64,000 nucleotides of DNA from the NCBI GenBank assembly GCA_017621885.1, contig JAGASD010000001.1, positions 52,504 to 116,503 of the forward strand. The letters are read 5' to 3'. The DNA is from Clostridia bacterium. Its GTDB lineage: Bacteria > Bacillota > Clostridia > Oscillospirales > Acutalibacteraceae. The translations under genes were made by a program, and so were the position numbers. Under the pieces are notes generated by a model. It was not told the DNA's origin, did not search any database, and saw only the letters and a list, made by a program, of their open reading frames with translations. Of this stretch, positions 49,946 through 59,800 are shown in pieces. Position 1 is the first letter of the stretch. Each line of letters opens with the position of its first letter.

Positions 49946-52539
49946 TTTACTGTGATTTTCCGGGTCGTGAGGACTGAGTTGTTATCATCAAGGAGTTTAA
50001 ACTCAATGGTGTAGTTTTTTGAAGGTGTGCTGGGATATTCAAAGGCATAGGTGTTTTCATCTGCCGTAAGCACGATTTCTTTTCCGTCCTCGTAGCCAAG
50101 AGAAGTAAGGTATTTGATAGAAAGCTTTTTATTGTAAAGCTTTGCATCGTTAACGGTAACGTGGAAATAAATCTTCTTTGAGTTTTCAACCTCGCTCAGA
50201 TGAGTTTTTGCATCTGTGGTAGTGTAGTTGATGCAAGAAGTAACGCTGTCAGCAAGCTCGTTTGTTGTGCCGAGAAGCTTGTTTCTTATATCAACACTGT
50301 CTTTATATTTTGCCTTTGCAAGGTCATTAAGATAGGTGAGGGTTGTTTCGTTTTTAGCATCAAGATTAGCATTTACAAAGCCGTATTTTGCTTCAAGTAT
50401 TTTTTCGGCACTATCGGAATATGTACCTAATTTGGTGAAAATTTCGATTGCGCCCCGGTAATCTTTTTTGCTGAGTAAAGCAACACCTTCCTTATAGGTG
50501 CATTGTGAGATGAGACTTTTGCTGTCAGCATAGCCGTTGAGTGCCTCTAACATAGTTTTTGCTTCCGCGTATTTTCCTGCTTCAAGAGTTGCAACAGCAG
50601 CGTGATATTTACAGGAATTCATTTTTGCGGCACTGTCCTGGTAATCGCCTAAGGAAGCATAAATTTCTGCAGCTTCTGCATATTTTTTCTGTGCTTCAAG
50701 GTTTGAAGCCTCGGTGTAAAGGCAAATGGATTTTCTGATTACAGAATCCTCATAATCACCTAAATCAGCATAAATCTCAGCAGCCTGAACATATTTTTTC
50801 TGATCGTAGAGTGTGGCAGCTTCTGCATAGCTTTTTGCATTTAATTTTTCGGGAACAATCTTTACCGCAATACCGCCTGCAACAATTACGACAATGAGAA
50901 GAATTACAATAAACGGACCGTAGCTTTTTTTGTGTTTGGTACGTTTTTTTGGTTCATCTTTTTCAGTAAATTCTTCTTCAGGTGCAACGGTTATTTTTTT
51001 GTAGGACTTTTCATCAGCATCTTCATCACCGAAACCGTCACCTATATCATCAATTTCGTCAGCCTCTGCAATTGCCTGAAGGTTTTCAACAGGGCTTATT
51101 TTTTCGGATCCTTCGGTTGTTTCTTCTGAAACTGTTTCAATTGTTTTTGTTTTTTCTTCGGCTGCTTCTTCAGTTGCATCTTCAGCAACATCTTCAGCAA
51201 CATCTTCAGCAGCGTCTTCAGCAGCGTCTTCAGCAGCGTCTTCATCGGATGGTCTGTCGGTAAATTCTTCAACAGCTTCTTCTGTTACATCTGATTGTGT
51301 AATGCTATCGTCGGTATCATCAGCGGAAGTGTCAATTTCTTCTGCCGCTTCGGCTTCATCTTCGGCAGCAACGGGAATTTCAACAATAACGTCTTCGTCG
51401 CTCTCTGTTTCCTGAACATCGTTTTCAGATTCAACGGTATCGTCTGCTTTTTCTGTAGCTTCACCCTGTGCTTCTTCAGAAGAAGCTTCTATATCAGAGG
51501 AAGAATAAACATCAATATATTCTGTGCTTTCGTCAGCATTTTCGGTTTTTGCGGTATCTTCTGAAACTTCGTTTTCAGAAGTGTCTTCATCAACGTCAAC
51601 TGTTTCGGGTACAATAACAACAACCGTTTCAGTCTGTTGCCGGAATTCATCGTCGTGATCTTTGAGGCTTTCCTGGAAGAAATCGTATGCCGCACCTTTA
51701 AGCTTTTCACCTATTGTGGGAACGCCTTTGATTGCATTGTAATTGCCCTCTTCAAGAAGCTTTGAAAGTTCCGTGAATTTCTCTGCACTTTCCATAAGGA
51801 AGTCGTATTTCTGGCGGTTCTTCTCAAAGAACATAACGATACAACGATAGTAAATTTCAAGGTTTTTGATATCGGTTGAAAGAATACCTGTGAACACGGT
51901 GTGAGAGCTGATGCTGTCGGCAATTCTTTGGAATTTAAGAACACCTACCTCAGTTGCAAGCTCAGGTTCAATAAGAAAACATTTCGAAAAATTAACACTG
52001 ATTTTTTCCGTGGCGCGTTCGTTGTATGCATCAGCAAATTCTGTGAGCTTTTCACGGAATTTACGTGCATCATTCTGTATGCTTATAAGAACGGAAACTT
52101 CATTTTTGATTTTTTCAGCATCGGCACCCTCAAAAAGGCGTATGTGCTTTTCAGCCATAAGCTTTTCAAGCTTTGAACATTCATCGTTTGCAAGGGCAAG
52201 ATATTCAATAAATAATTCGTCGGGAATATCTGCTAAGCTTTCTGCAATTTTTGAATAAACGTCCTCAAAAGAGGTGGTATCCTCATCGAAATTAAAGCCG
52301 TCGCAAAGCGCCTTGTAGAAAATAGCACAAGGATCTGCGCCGTTTTTTACAATGTGTTTCATAAGACAGTCGTTAGCCGCTGAAAAATCCCCTTCGTTAT
52401 AGTATTGAACTGCAGAAAGGAAATTTTCCTGAGAAGAGGGGATTTCAACTCCGCAAGAAGGACAAACGAATTTTTCGCCGTCCTTTCTGAGATAAGCGTT
52501 TTTACATTTTGAGCAAATGATTCTTATCATATTTTCCAC
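49942..52539 (-). CDS. Large zinc-ribbon, acidic-linker, TPR-like membrane protein
   Basis: 865 residues. Starts MENMIRIICSKCKNAYLRK and has a second Cys pair (FVCPSCG), a zinc ribbon. A helical segment (residues about 55-270) is followed by a long Glu/Ala/Asp-rich linker (about 300-520), including a repeat-coded AEDAAEDAAEDAAED run, then one membrane helix (FIVILLIVVIVAGGIAVKIV), five TPR-like units of the YAEAAEIYASLGDYQDSA type, and a C-terminal beta-rich domain. Architecture resembles the protein at 25226. Function unknown; the extracellular TPRs may bind other surface proteins. Confidence 0.75.
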   Translation of the reverse strand: MENMIRIICSKCKNAYLRKDGEKFVCPSCGVEIPSSQENFLSAVQYYNEGDFSAANDCLMKHIVKNGADPCAIFYKALCDGFNFDEDTTSFEDVYSKIAESLADIPDELFIEYLALANDECSKLEKLMAEKHIRLFEGADAEKIKNEVSVLISIQNDARKFREKLTEFADAYNERATEKISVNFSKCFLIEPELATEVGVLKFQRIADSISSHTVFTGILSTDIKNLEIYYRCIVMFFEKNRQKYDFLMESAEKFTELSKLLEEGNYNAIKGVPTIGEKLKGAAYDFFQESLKDHDDEFRQQTETVVVIVPETVDVDEDTSENEVSEDTAKTENADESTEYIDVYSSSDIEASSEEAQGEATEKADDTVESENDVQETESDEDVIVEIPVAAEDEAEAAEEIDTSADDTDDSITQSDVTEEAVEEFTDRPSDEDAAEDAAEDAAEDVAEDVAEDATEEAAEEKTKTIETVSEETTEGSEKISPVENLQAIAEADEIDDIGDGFGDEDADEKSYKKITVAPEEEFTEKDEPKKRTKHKKSYGPFIVILLIVVIVAGGIAVKIVPEKLNAKSYAEAATLYDQKKYVQAAEIYADLGDYEDSVIRKSICLYTEASNLEAQKKYAEAAEIYASLGDYQDSAAKMNSCKYHAAVATLEAGKYAEAKTMLEALNGYADSKSLISQCTYKEGVALLSKKDYRGAIEIFTKLGTYSDSAEKILEAKYGFVNANLDAKNETTLTYLNDLAKAKYKDSVDIRNKLLGTTNELADSVTSCINYTTTDAKTHLSEVENSKKIYFHVTVNDAKLYNKKLSIKYLTSLGYEDGKEIVLTADENTYAFEYPSTPSKNYTIEFKLLDDNNSVLTTRKITVK
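51172..51244 (-). repeat. 12-bp tandem repeat encoding Ala-Glu-Asp runs
   Basis: Six near-identical 12-bp units (plus strand TCTTCAGCAACA or TCTTCAGCAGCG) encode AEDAAED/AEDVAED in the acidic linker of the 49942 protein. Such a run is prone to copy-number change. Confidence 0.85.
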
Positions 52540-52669
52540 CTTTGCCTTACTTTAGGTATTAAGTAACAACACGTCACCAAATTACAATTCACTTTATCAT
52601 AACATAAATCGACCGACTTTTTCAATATTTTATTACAAAAACATTTCAAAATCGGTCGAAAAATATTGC

Positions 52670-54910
52670 TTATTTAATTGTTGGTTGCTTTTTTATCCAT
52701 AATTCACAGAATTTAAAGCCTGCATCGGGTTCAGAAATTTCAAGCTCAAGTGTTCCGTTTATAAAAATTTCCGAAGGAAGCAGATATGTTGCACTTTCAA
52801 AACCCGGTGCTAACAATTCATTGTCAAAGTCGGGGTTCTTATAACCGCCGTACTGTGCGCCTTCATACAGTATTTTTCCGTTTACTGTTATGCGGTGGTT
52901 CAAAATATCCGGGTTGTTGTCCGTTTTATAGGCAATGGTAAGAGCATAATCGCGATTGTTTTCAAAACCGCCGAAATTGGCTCTGAAGGTGAAATGGTCG
53001 AAGACCTTTGTCATACTCATAGGCAAAGGTGTTTCTTTTGTGTAAGGGCGGTCTCCCTGAATATCCATATAAAATTCACCTGTCTGCTTAACACCGAGGG
53101 TGTTAAGACCGTGAAGCGCAACGGAATAATAAACCTCGTCTGTTTCGGTTTTGTTTCGGTTGAGAAGACGATTTACAAACGCTGCTCTTTCGTGTGAATC
53201 AAGCGTGAGAGAATATTTTAATTTTTCTGTAAAAAAAGCTTTGTCAGATACGTTATTGTCAATTGTTTCAAGGGTAGCGCCTCTTTCCCAGCTATCGGCA
53301 TAATAATGCTCAACATCAAGCTGTATTCCGATAAGCTTGAAAAGCTTTTCTGCAAGCCCGTTTAGCTCATTGCGAAGAGTAACATAGTCTGCGTTGAAGG
53401 GTGTCTCAAGTATTTCAATTGCCTTTTCGACATTATTGTTATGAAGATGAGCTTTTGCTTTTTTCAAAAGCATATTTTCAAAAGCGCGACGCATTTTTAC
53501 TAATTTGTCGCAGCACCCTCTGAAATAAAGAAGCATAAATCTCCAGTTGTCGGAGAGAGAGGGACTATTTCTTTTTATTTCGCAAAGATTGTTGTAAGCA
53601 ACGTCAATACAGGGATTCTCAACAGGGTCACCCTGCCAGCTTTTTTCAAGAAGAAATATTGTATCTGCAACCTTTTCCTCATCTGCTTCGTATAAAAACA
53701 TACGTGCGTAATCAAGAAGAATTTCTCTCAAATCAGCATCTTTATCCCATTCAAGCGCACTCCATATCATTTTGTTTACATCATCGTGAGCGCCTTCGGA
53801 ATAGCTTACGCTACCTATGGTATAGGGGGCAAAGGTTCTGTGAAGAGTTCGTAATTCTGTGGGACGCGGATTCACGCTTTCTCTTGAAAGAGTGTTGCAG
53901 AGAGAGAAATGCCAATCATCCTCAAGGAAATTTACGGGATATTCACAGCGCAGATTATGTGTGATATCGGGATAAAATCTTAAAGGGTATTTTGATGGCG
54001 TTTTTTTTCTTAATTCATGCATAGGGAATGCGTGGTTGGGTCCCATAATAAGAGCATCAATTTCATCGGGCTCTTTGTTTAATTCCTTTATGAGAGTGTC
54101 ACCCCAATCCCTGTAGGAATGCGGTGCCTGTGCAGAGGGGTGCATCTGAGCATTGGGATGAATTTTTTTCAATATGTCAGATATTTTTTTACAACGTTCG
54201 ATAAATGCATCGGAATACATATTACCGGGATCGCCGCCGGGAGGGAAAACCGCATCAATACGCGGAATTTGAGAGTATAACTTTTTTCTTATAGCAAGCG
54301 CCTCTTCTTCCGTTTCGCTGTCATCGTTTGCGTGCCAGAGGGAAACGTCAAGGTCAACTGTGTCCGCAAGACGTGATGCTTCTGTAACAAATTCAGACTG
54401 CGTATATCTCATAAGAGGATTCATTTCTTTCTTTCCGAATTTTGTGGTGTTGTGCTCGCAAGTATTTGTGCCGAAAGCCATCATATCGAGGTAATATCTG
54501 AAATATTGCTCGTAATCCCACGCATCGTAGGTATTCGGGGTTGTGCGGTAACCCACCTGGTGACCGCGTATTTTTTTCTGAGGCTTATGAATACCGCAGA
54601 TATCTTCGACCAGAAGAATTTCATCGCTTATAAATTTTGCTTTTCTTAAAAAAAGCGAATAGCCAAAAATAAGACCTCGTATTGTTTTAGCGGTTATGAT
54701 AAGACCGCCGTTGCTTTCTGAGATAATGAATGTGTCTTTGTTATCAACAGAGTCATCGGTAACAAGGGTTACAAATGCGTTTTTCGAAGCATTTGTAACG
54801 GAAGGCTTAACCCTTGTTCTTTCAAAAATTTCATTTGAAAAAAGCTCTGCTGCATAAAGACTTTCGTTGTTTCCTGCACAGATATTCAGGTTAGTGTAGC
54901 TGAATTTCAT
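52670..54910 (-). CDS. Putative GH67/GH115-like glycoside hydrolase-related protein
   Basis: About 746 residues from ATG 54910 (GGGAG upstream). The start GLIFGYSLFLRKAKF and the central KKIRGHQVGYRTTPNTYDAWDYEQYFRYYLDMMAFGTNTCEHN are like the N-terminal and barrel start of alpha-glucuronidase-like proteins; MGPNHAFPMHEL and FFPDIT-type barrel strands follow. Catalytic residues were not identified with confidence. No signal peptide, so cytoplasmic. A C-terminal jelly-roll-like region ends the protein. Role in sugar-acid glycan breakdown is inference. Confidence 0.5.
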   Translation of the reverse strand: MKFSYTNLNICAGNNESLYAAELFSNEIFERTRVKPSVTNASKNAFVTLVTDDSVDNKDTFIISESNGGLIITAKTIRGLIFGYSLFLRKAKFISDEILLVEDICGIHKPQKKIRGHQVGYRTTPNTYDAWDYEQYFRYYLDMMAFGTNTCEHNTTKFGKKEMNPLMRYTQSEFVTEASRLADTVDLDVSLWHANDDSETEEEALAIRKKLYSQIPRIDAVFPPGGDPGNMYSDAFIERCKKISDILKKIHPNAQMHPSAQAPHSYRDWGDTLIKELNKEPDEIDALIMGPNHAFPMHELRKKTPSKYPLRFYPDITHNLRCEYPVNFLEDDWHFSLCNTLSRESVNPRPTELRTLHRTFAPYTIGSVSYSEGAHDDVNKMIWSALEWDKDADLREILLDYARMFLYEADEEKVADTIFLLEKSWQGDPVENPCIDVAYNNLCEIKRNSPSLSDNWRFMLLYFRGCCDKLVKMRRAFENMLLKKAKAHLHNNNVEKAIEILETPFNADYVTLRNELNGLAEKLFKLIGIQLDVEHYYADSWERGATLETIDNNVSDKAFFTEKLKYSLTLDSHERAAFVNRLLNRNKTETDEVYYSVALHGLNTLGVKQTGEFYMDIQGDRPYTKETPLPMSMTKVFDHFTFRANFGGFENNRDYALTIAYKTDNNPDILNHRITVNGKILYEGAQYGGYKNPDFDNELLAPGFESATYLLPSEIFINGTLELEISEPDAGFKFCELWIKKQPTIK

Positions 54911-54997
54911 AAACAAAACTCCCTATAAGATATTGTTTTAATTTTAGCACATATACAGGGAATCTTCAATAAAAATAAAAGTTTTACAAAATATGTC

Positions 54998-55025
54998 TTG
55001 AATTTTGGCTGCGATGTGATAAAAT
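54998..55025 (+). promoter_or_regulatory. Promoter of plsC
   Basis: TTGAAT (54998-55003), a 16-bp spacer and TAAAAT (55020-55025). Confidence 0.55.
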
Positions 55026-55065
55026 ACCTTTTATTTCAAAAAACACGCTGAACAGGAGAACTTTT

Positions 55066-55803
55066 ATGAATTGGTATACCATAAAGTGGGGTTCAAAATT
55101 TTTGAGCAGCCTTTTAAAACTCAATCCTGAATTAAAAAAAGCAAAAGCACTTAAAGAAGAAGGCGATTGGCGCAAATATAAATCTTTCGTGGATGGATGC
55201 CTTTGCGGCTGGCTTAATCCGCTTATTGCTAAAGCCGGTGTGAACTTCAATGTTTACGGCAAAGAAAATATTCCCGAAAATGAACCGATTATTTATACCC
55301 CTAATCACGCGGGAATATTTGATATTCCCTCAATTATTCTCAATGCTCCCGAGCCACCGATTTTTATAGCAAAAAAAGAGCTCAAGAGTGTTCCGGTTTT
55401 AAGTGATTGGATGTACGTTTTAGATTGCGTTTTTGTTGACAGAAATAATAAAAACAGCGCAAGGTCATCACTCCATGAAGCTATTGAAATGGTGAAAAAC
55501 GGCAGAAGTGTTGTTGTTTTCCCTGAAGGTACACGCTCAAAAGACGGAACATTGGGTGAGTTTAAGGGCGGTGCAATGAAAATTGCAATGGAGACGGGCG
55601 CAAAGGTTGTACCTGTTCTTTTGAGAGGAACAAGAGAACGCCTTGAGGAAAAAGGTGAGATTGTTCCGGGTGAAATTGACGTTGTGTTTTTACCGTATAT
55701 TAAAACAAAAGGGCTTTCAAGGGAAGATTTTTTCAGTATGCCTGAAAAAATACGACAGCTTATTAAAGAAGAAAATGAAAATTTCTCAAAAAACAAAAAA
55801 TAA
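55066..55803 (+). CDS. plsC: 1-acyl-sn-glycerol-3-phosphate acyltransferase
   Basis: 245 residues. The acyltransferase motif I TPNHAGIFDIPS (H-x4-D), motif II region FVDRNNKNSARSS and motif III FPEGTRSKDGTLGEFKGGAM are present and in order. It makes phosphatidic acid for membrane lipids. AGGAG precedes the ATG and a terminator (55810-55845) follows, so it appears monocistronic. Confidence 0.9.
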   Translation: MNWYTIKWGSKFLSSLLKLNPELKKAKALKEEGDWRKYKSFVDGCLCGWLNPLIAKAGVNFNVYGKENIPENEPIIYTPNHAGIFDIPSIILNAPEPPIFIAKKELKSVPVLSDWMYVLDCVFVDRNNKNSARSSLHEAIEMVKNGRSVVVFPEGTRSKDGTLGEFKGGAMKIAMETGAKVVPVLLRGTRERLEEKGEIVPGEIDVVFLPYIKTKGLSREDFFSMPEKIRQLIKEENENFSKNKK

Positions 55804-55809
55804 ATTTTG

Positions 55810-55845
55810 AAGCGGATTTCAACAGCGGTGGTTGGAATCCGCTTT
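55810..55845 (+). terminator. Terminator after plsC
   Basis: AGCGGATTTCAAC/GTTGGAATCCGCT stem and TTTTTG. Confidence 0.8.
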
Positions 55846-55863
55846 TTGTGTATGTTGTCAGGG

Positions 55864-55892
55864 TTGACAAAAAAGGTCAGTTTATGTATAAT
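55864..55892 (+). promoter_or_regulatory. Consensus promoter of the second Fn3-repeat gene
   Basis: A perfect TTGACA (55864-55869), 17 bp, and a perfect TATAAT (55887-55892). Confidence 0.85.
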
Positions 55893-55934
55893 CGTTCCGT
55901 ATGATTACAAATTGTAACCTTTTTGGAGGTATTT

Positions 55935-57635
55935 ATGACAAAAAGAATATTATCCGTTATTTTGGTGCTTGTTATTAGTATCGGTGTTGTTCCTGCGATG
56001 CACCTGAAGGCAGCTGCGGCGAATGATGCGTACGATGTTGATGCGGCAATCAAATATGCTCAGGCAAACTGGGACAGCGGTAAGGGGCTTTGCGCGGAAT
56101 TCATTTCTGAATGCTTGAGGGCAGGCGGAGTGGATGTTTTTGAGCCGAGAGTTATAAACCTTTACAATGCTCTGGTGTCAAACGGCTACGGTAAATCCAA
56201 TGTGTTGACGCTTACAAAAGGCAATACGGGAACAATACGTATGGCAGATAATGTGGGTAAGGTTGATAAAGGCGATCCTATTTTCTATTACTGCAACGGC
56301 TGTAAGGAATTTGCTCACGTGGTACTTTGTAACGGCGCAAACAGTGAGGGTTACCTTCAGGATTTTGCTCACAACAACGCTCACGACGGAACAAGGCAAT
56401 GCTGGACATGGGCTCATTATTGCGGTGCAAACAGCTGGACGGTATATTCTGTAAAAATGAATACCGGTGACCAGCTTATAGGTACGCCGACTTCTGTTGG
56501 TGCAACCAAAATAAATTATGTAGTTAACGTTGAAGGCGGAATTTATTTTAAATGGGATGCGGTTGATACCGCTACATATTACCGCGTTTACAGAAAAGCT
56601 CCCGGCGGCTCATGGGTATTCCTTACAAACGCTGTAAATACTTACTATCTTGATACAAAAGCAGAAAACGGTAAAGAGTATATTTACACCGTAAGGGCTT
56701 GTAATGGCAGTGTTTTCAGTGCGTATTACGAAGGCAACCCTGTTAAATTTTTAAGTCAGGTGAAATTCAAAGCGATAACGAATAACAACTCGGAGCTTGT
56801 TGTTACATGGAATAAAAACGATGCGGCAGACGGATATTATTTATATCGTCAGGAGGGCAACGGTAATTGGCTCAGAATCGCAGATATAACAAATAAAAAT
56901 ACAACGAGCTATACGGATAACGATGTGAAAAGCGGTACAAATTACCGTTACAGAATCAGAGCTTTTTCAGGTGCAACGGTTAGCTCCTATGATGTGAACG
57001 GAATAGGGACAAGGTTTTTGAAAGCCCCTGTTATCAAGGGAACAACAAACGTTACAGAGGGTATTTCATTCACATGGGAAGCAGTTGAAGGCGCAACCGG
57101 TTACAGAATATACAGAAGGGCTTCCGGTGAAAGATACTGGACGTATCTTGAAACTGTTACAGGAACAAATTACATTGACAGCAATGTGAAAAGCGGTGTT
57201 TATTACCGTTATACAGCAAGGTCGGTTTATGAGAATAATTATGCAGGCTTTGACAGTAACGGTTCTGTTATAAGATGTGTTGCTACACCCGAAATAAGTG
57301 AAGCTGTTTGCGTAGCAGACGGTATTGAGGTTAAATGGAATGCAATTGACGGTGCTATGGGTTACTATGTTTACCACAAGGTCGACGGTGCAAAATACTG
57401 GACCAGAATTGCAGTTCTTAACAACGCAACAAGCTTTGTTGATAAGGATGTTGTTTCAGGAAAAAACTATGCTTATACGGTAAAGGCATTTTACGGATAT
57501 ACAATGAGCGGCTATTATGAGGACGGTCCTAAGTGTCAGTACAAAATCGGCGGAAATTCACGATTGAATGATACAGCTTTTGAGCGTCTTGTTTCTGAAG
57601 AAATTCCCGAGGTTGAAACAACGGATTTGAATTAA
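55935..57635 (+). CDS. Secreted amidase-like domain plus four Fn3-like repeats
   Basis: 566 residues from ATG 55935 (TTGGAGG upstream). Signal peptide to about residue 28. The N-terminal domain (about 35-180: AAIKYAQANWDSGKGLCAEF with a Cys, GDPIFYYCNGCKEFAHVVLC with a His, DFAHNNAHDG) looks like an amidase_6/CHAP-type peptidoglycan hydrolase with Cys-His. Four Fn3-like repeats follow (YRVYRKAPGGSWVFLT, YRIYRRASGERYWTYLE and similar). The repeats match those of the 37647 protein. Probably a cell-wall-active secreted enzyme. Confidence 0.75.
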   Translation: MTKRILSVILVLVISIGVVPAMHLKAAAANDAYDVDAAIKYAQANWDSGKGLCAEFISECLRAGGVDVFEPRVINLYNALVSNGYGKSNVLTLTKGNTGTIRMADNVGKVDKGDPIFYYCNGCKEFAHVVLCNGANSEGYLQDFAHNNAHDGTRQCWTWAHYCGANSWTVYSVKMNTGDQLIGTPTSVGATKINYVVNVEGGIYFKWDAVDTATYYRVYRKAPGGSWVFLTNAVNTYYLDTKAENGKEYIYTVRACNGSVFSAYYEGNPVKFLSQVKFKAITNNNSELVVTWNKNDAADGYYLYRQEGNGNWLRIADITNKNTTSYTDNDVKSGTNYRYRIRAFSGATVSSYDVNGIGTRFLKAPVIKGTTNVTEGISFTWEAVEGATGYRIYRRASGERYWTYLETVTGTNYIDSNVKSGVYYRYTARSVYENNYAGFDSNGSVIRCVATPEISEAVCVADGIEVKWNAIDGAMGYYVYHKVDGAKYWTRIAVLNNATSFVDKDVVSGKNYAYTVKAFYGYTMSGYYEDGPKCQYKIGGNSRLNDTAFERLVSEEIPEVETTDLN

Positions 57636-57647
57636 AAATTAATTGTA

Positions 57648-57685
57648 AAACACCACTGAAATCGAGTGATTTCAGTGGTGTTTTT
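57648..57685. terminator. Bidirectional terminator
   Basis: AACACCACTGAAATC/TGATTTCAGTGGTGTT stem with a 3-nt loop and T-run, between the Fn3 gene and the ABC permease gene. Confidence 0.85.
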
Positions 57686-57701
57686 ATGTCTTTTCAGATA
57701 A

Positions 57702-58691
57702 TTATCTTTCTTCTCGGAAATATGGAAGACCGAGGCTCTGAGGCGGCTGATGCTCACGTTTTTTACGCATACTTGTAATGATAAGAACAACAATTGTAAC
57801 TACGTAGGGAAGCATTTTGAACAATTCCTGTGTTTCTGTACCGAGACCCTGAATGTAGTTGTTTGCGTTACAAAGAGCACCAAAGAGGAATGAGCCGATA
57901 ATTGCAGATGAAGGATTCCAGAGAGCAAAAATAACGAGTGCAATAGCCATCCAACCGCGGTCGCCGAAGGCATTGTTTGACCATACGCCGTTTGCGTAAG
58001 CCATAACGTACTGAAGACCGCCGAGACCTGCAATAGCACTACCGACGCAGGTTGCAACGTAGCGGTATCTTATAACATTGATGCCGGCGGCGTCGGCTGT
58101 TGCGGGGTTTTCACCGACAGAACGAAGGTTAAGACCAACACGGGTACGTTTAAGAACGAATGAAACTATAATTGCTATTACAATTGCCAGATAAGTAAGG
58201 AAATCGTGCGAAAGGAATAATTCACCAAACCAACCTAACTTATCTGCAAAGGGCAGCTGAGTTGAGAAGAATGAGCTTGTTTTTGTAAGAGCAATTGAGG
58301 GTAATTCGCTTTCTGTGATGTTGATAAGAGAAGCACCGAGGAAGTTACCTAAGCCGATACCGAGAGTTGTGATAGCAAGACCGGTAACGTTCTGGTTAGC
58401 GTGGAGCGAAACGGTGAGAAAGCTGTAAATAAGTCCCATAATCACAGACCCTGCAATTGCACACAAAAACGGAATTATAACCGCAAGAACGGGATTCATA
58501 TTAGCAAGGTCGTTACCGCAGGCATTTTCATAAATAAATGAGCCTGCAACACCGCTTATGGCACCAACGTACATAATACCGGGGATACCAAGGTTAAGAT
58601 GACCTGATTTTTCTGTGATAATTTCACCGGTTGAGCCGTAAAGAAGGGGCACACCAAGGAGAATAGCACGGCAAATAAACTGAATAATCAT
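57702..58691 (-). CDS. Nucleoside ABC transporter permease, second subunit
   Basis: 329 residues, multi-spanning. LYGSTGEIITEKSGHLNLGIPGIMYVGA is the classic start block of BMP-type (YufQ-like) permeases, and GLNLRSVGENPATADAAGINV is their conserved cytoplasmic loop. It overlaps the upstream permease by 4 bp (ATGA), so the two are translationally coupled and form a heterodimer. The importer takes up purine nucleosides in studied relatives. Confidence 0.93.
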   Translation of the reverse strand: MIIQFICRAILLGVPLLYGSTGEIITEKSGHLNLGIPGIMYVGAISGVAGSFIYENACGNDLANMNPVLAVIIPFLCAIAGSVIMGLIYSFLTVSLHANQNVTGLAITTLGIGLGNFLGASLINITESELPSIALTKTSSFFSTQLPFADKLGWFGELFLSHDFLTYLAIVIAIIVSFVLKRTRVGLNLRSVGENPATADAAGINVIRYRYVATCVGSAIAGLGGLQYVMAYANGVWSNNAFGDRGWMAIALVIFALWNPSSAIIGSFLFGALCNANNYIQGLGTETQELFKMLPYVVTIVVLIITSMRKKREHQPPQSLGLPYFREER

Positions 58692-59800
58692 GCTTTAACC
58701 TCCTTTTTGCTGTGGCGGAACTTGATAGAGTAGTGAATAAAAAATTCACAACCAACAAGCATAAGAATTACAATACCGACAATTATTTCCGAGAAGGATG
58801 AGTTAAGGTGTGAGGTGTCTGCAACCTTAGCAACACCGATTCTCAGGAAAACAACAATTGCAGTCATAACAACCATTATAAAGGGGTTGAACTGACCGAG
58901 CCATGACATAAGAATTGCAGTAAAGCCCTGACCTCCGACGAGGTTTGTATTAATGCTGTGGTCTTTACCTGCAACAAGAAGCATACCTGTTACACCGCAT
59001 AAAGCACCTGAAATGAGCATGGTGCGGATAATAACCTTTTTAACGTTTATACCAACGTAACGAGCGGTGTTCTGGCTTTCGCCTACAACCGAGATTTCAT
59101 AGCCCTGTTTACTGTATTTAAGATATATGTACATAAACACGGTAATGGCTGCAACAGTTACAATGTTAACGAAATAGTCGTTGTTTCCGACAGCAGGGAA
59201 GTTACCGTAAGCAACAGGGTTGATAACGTTTGAGCCGCCGCCTTCGATGTAAACGTAGTAAGCGATAATCTGTGTGGCAATGTAGTTCATCATAAGGGTG
59301 AAAAGAGTTTCGTTTGTGTTGAACAAAGCCTTGAATACTGCGGGGATAACGCCCCACACAGCACCTGCAATAATGCTTGTTACGATGATTGTGATGATAA
59401 GTGCCGGGTAGGAGAGCTTCTCTCCGAAATTTATCATACAGAAGATTGATGCAAGACCGCCCATAAGAGCCTGGCCTTCAGCGCCGCAGTTCCAGAATTT
59501 CATTTTGAAAGCAGGGGTGAGGGCAAGGGCAAGACAAAGGAGTATAGCAATTTCCTGCAGATATTTCCAGAGCATCGTTGTTCTGCCCTCAAACAATCTT
59601 CCGAAAACACCGGAAAAAATAATCTGATAAGTGTCGCCGAAGCTTTCTTCCGTAATTGCCATTGAGAGAATACCGACAAGGAGAAAACCGATAAGTATCG
59701 TAGCACAGCGTATAAGCCATGCCTGCCATTGGGGCATATCGTCACGCTTTACAACGTGGAAAAGCGGTTCACGATGTTTTATTTCATTGCTTTTAGCCAT
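58688..59800 (-). CDS. Nucleoside ABC transporter permease, first subunit
   Basis: About 370 residues from ATG 59800, chosen over ATG 59806 for ribosome-site spacing to AAAGGAGA. Around ten hydrophobic segments. FNCGAEGQALMG-like motif (WNCGAEGQALMGGLAS) and EISVVGESQNTARYVGINV are diagnostic of YufP-like permeases. Pairs with the next gene; overlaps the ATPase by 8 bp. Confidence 0.93.
   Translation of the reverse strand: MAKSNEIKHREPLFHVVKRDDMPQWQAWLIRCATILIGFLLVGILSMAITEESFGDTYQIIFSGVFGRLFEGRTTMLWKYLQEIAILLCLALALTPAFKMKFWNCGAEGQALMGGLASIFCMINFGEKLSYPALIITIIVTSIIAGAVWGVIPAVFKALFNTNETLFTLMMNYIATQIIAYYVYIEGGGSNVINPVAYGNFPAVGNNDYFVNIVTVAAITVFMYIYLKYSKQGYEISVVGESQNTARYVGINVKKVIIRTMLISGALCGVTGMLLVAGKDHSINTNLVGGQGFTAILMSWLGQFNPFIMVVMTAIVVFLRIGVAKVADTSHLNSSFSEIIVGIVILMLVGCEFFIHYSIKFRHSKKEVKA

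Noticed and set aside
51172-51244. CRISPR-like array
   Set aside because: The 12-bp repeats are coding, in frame and without spacers.
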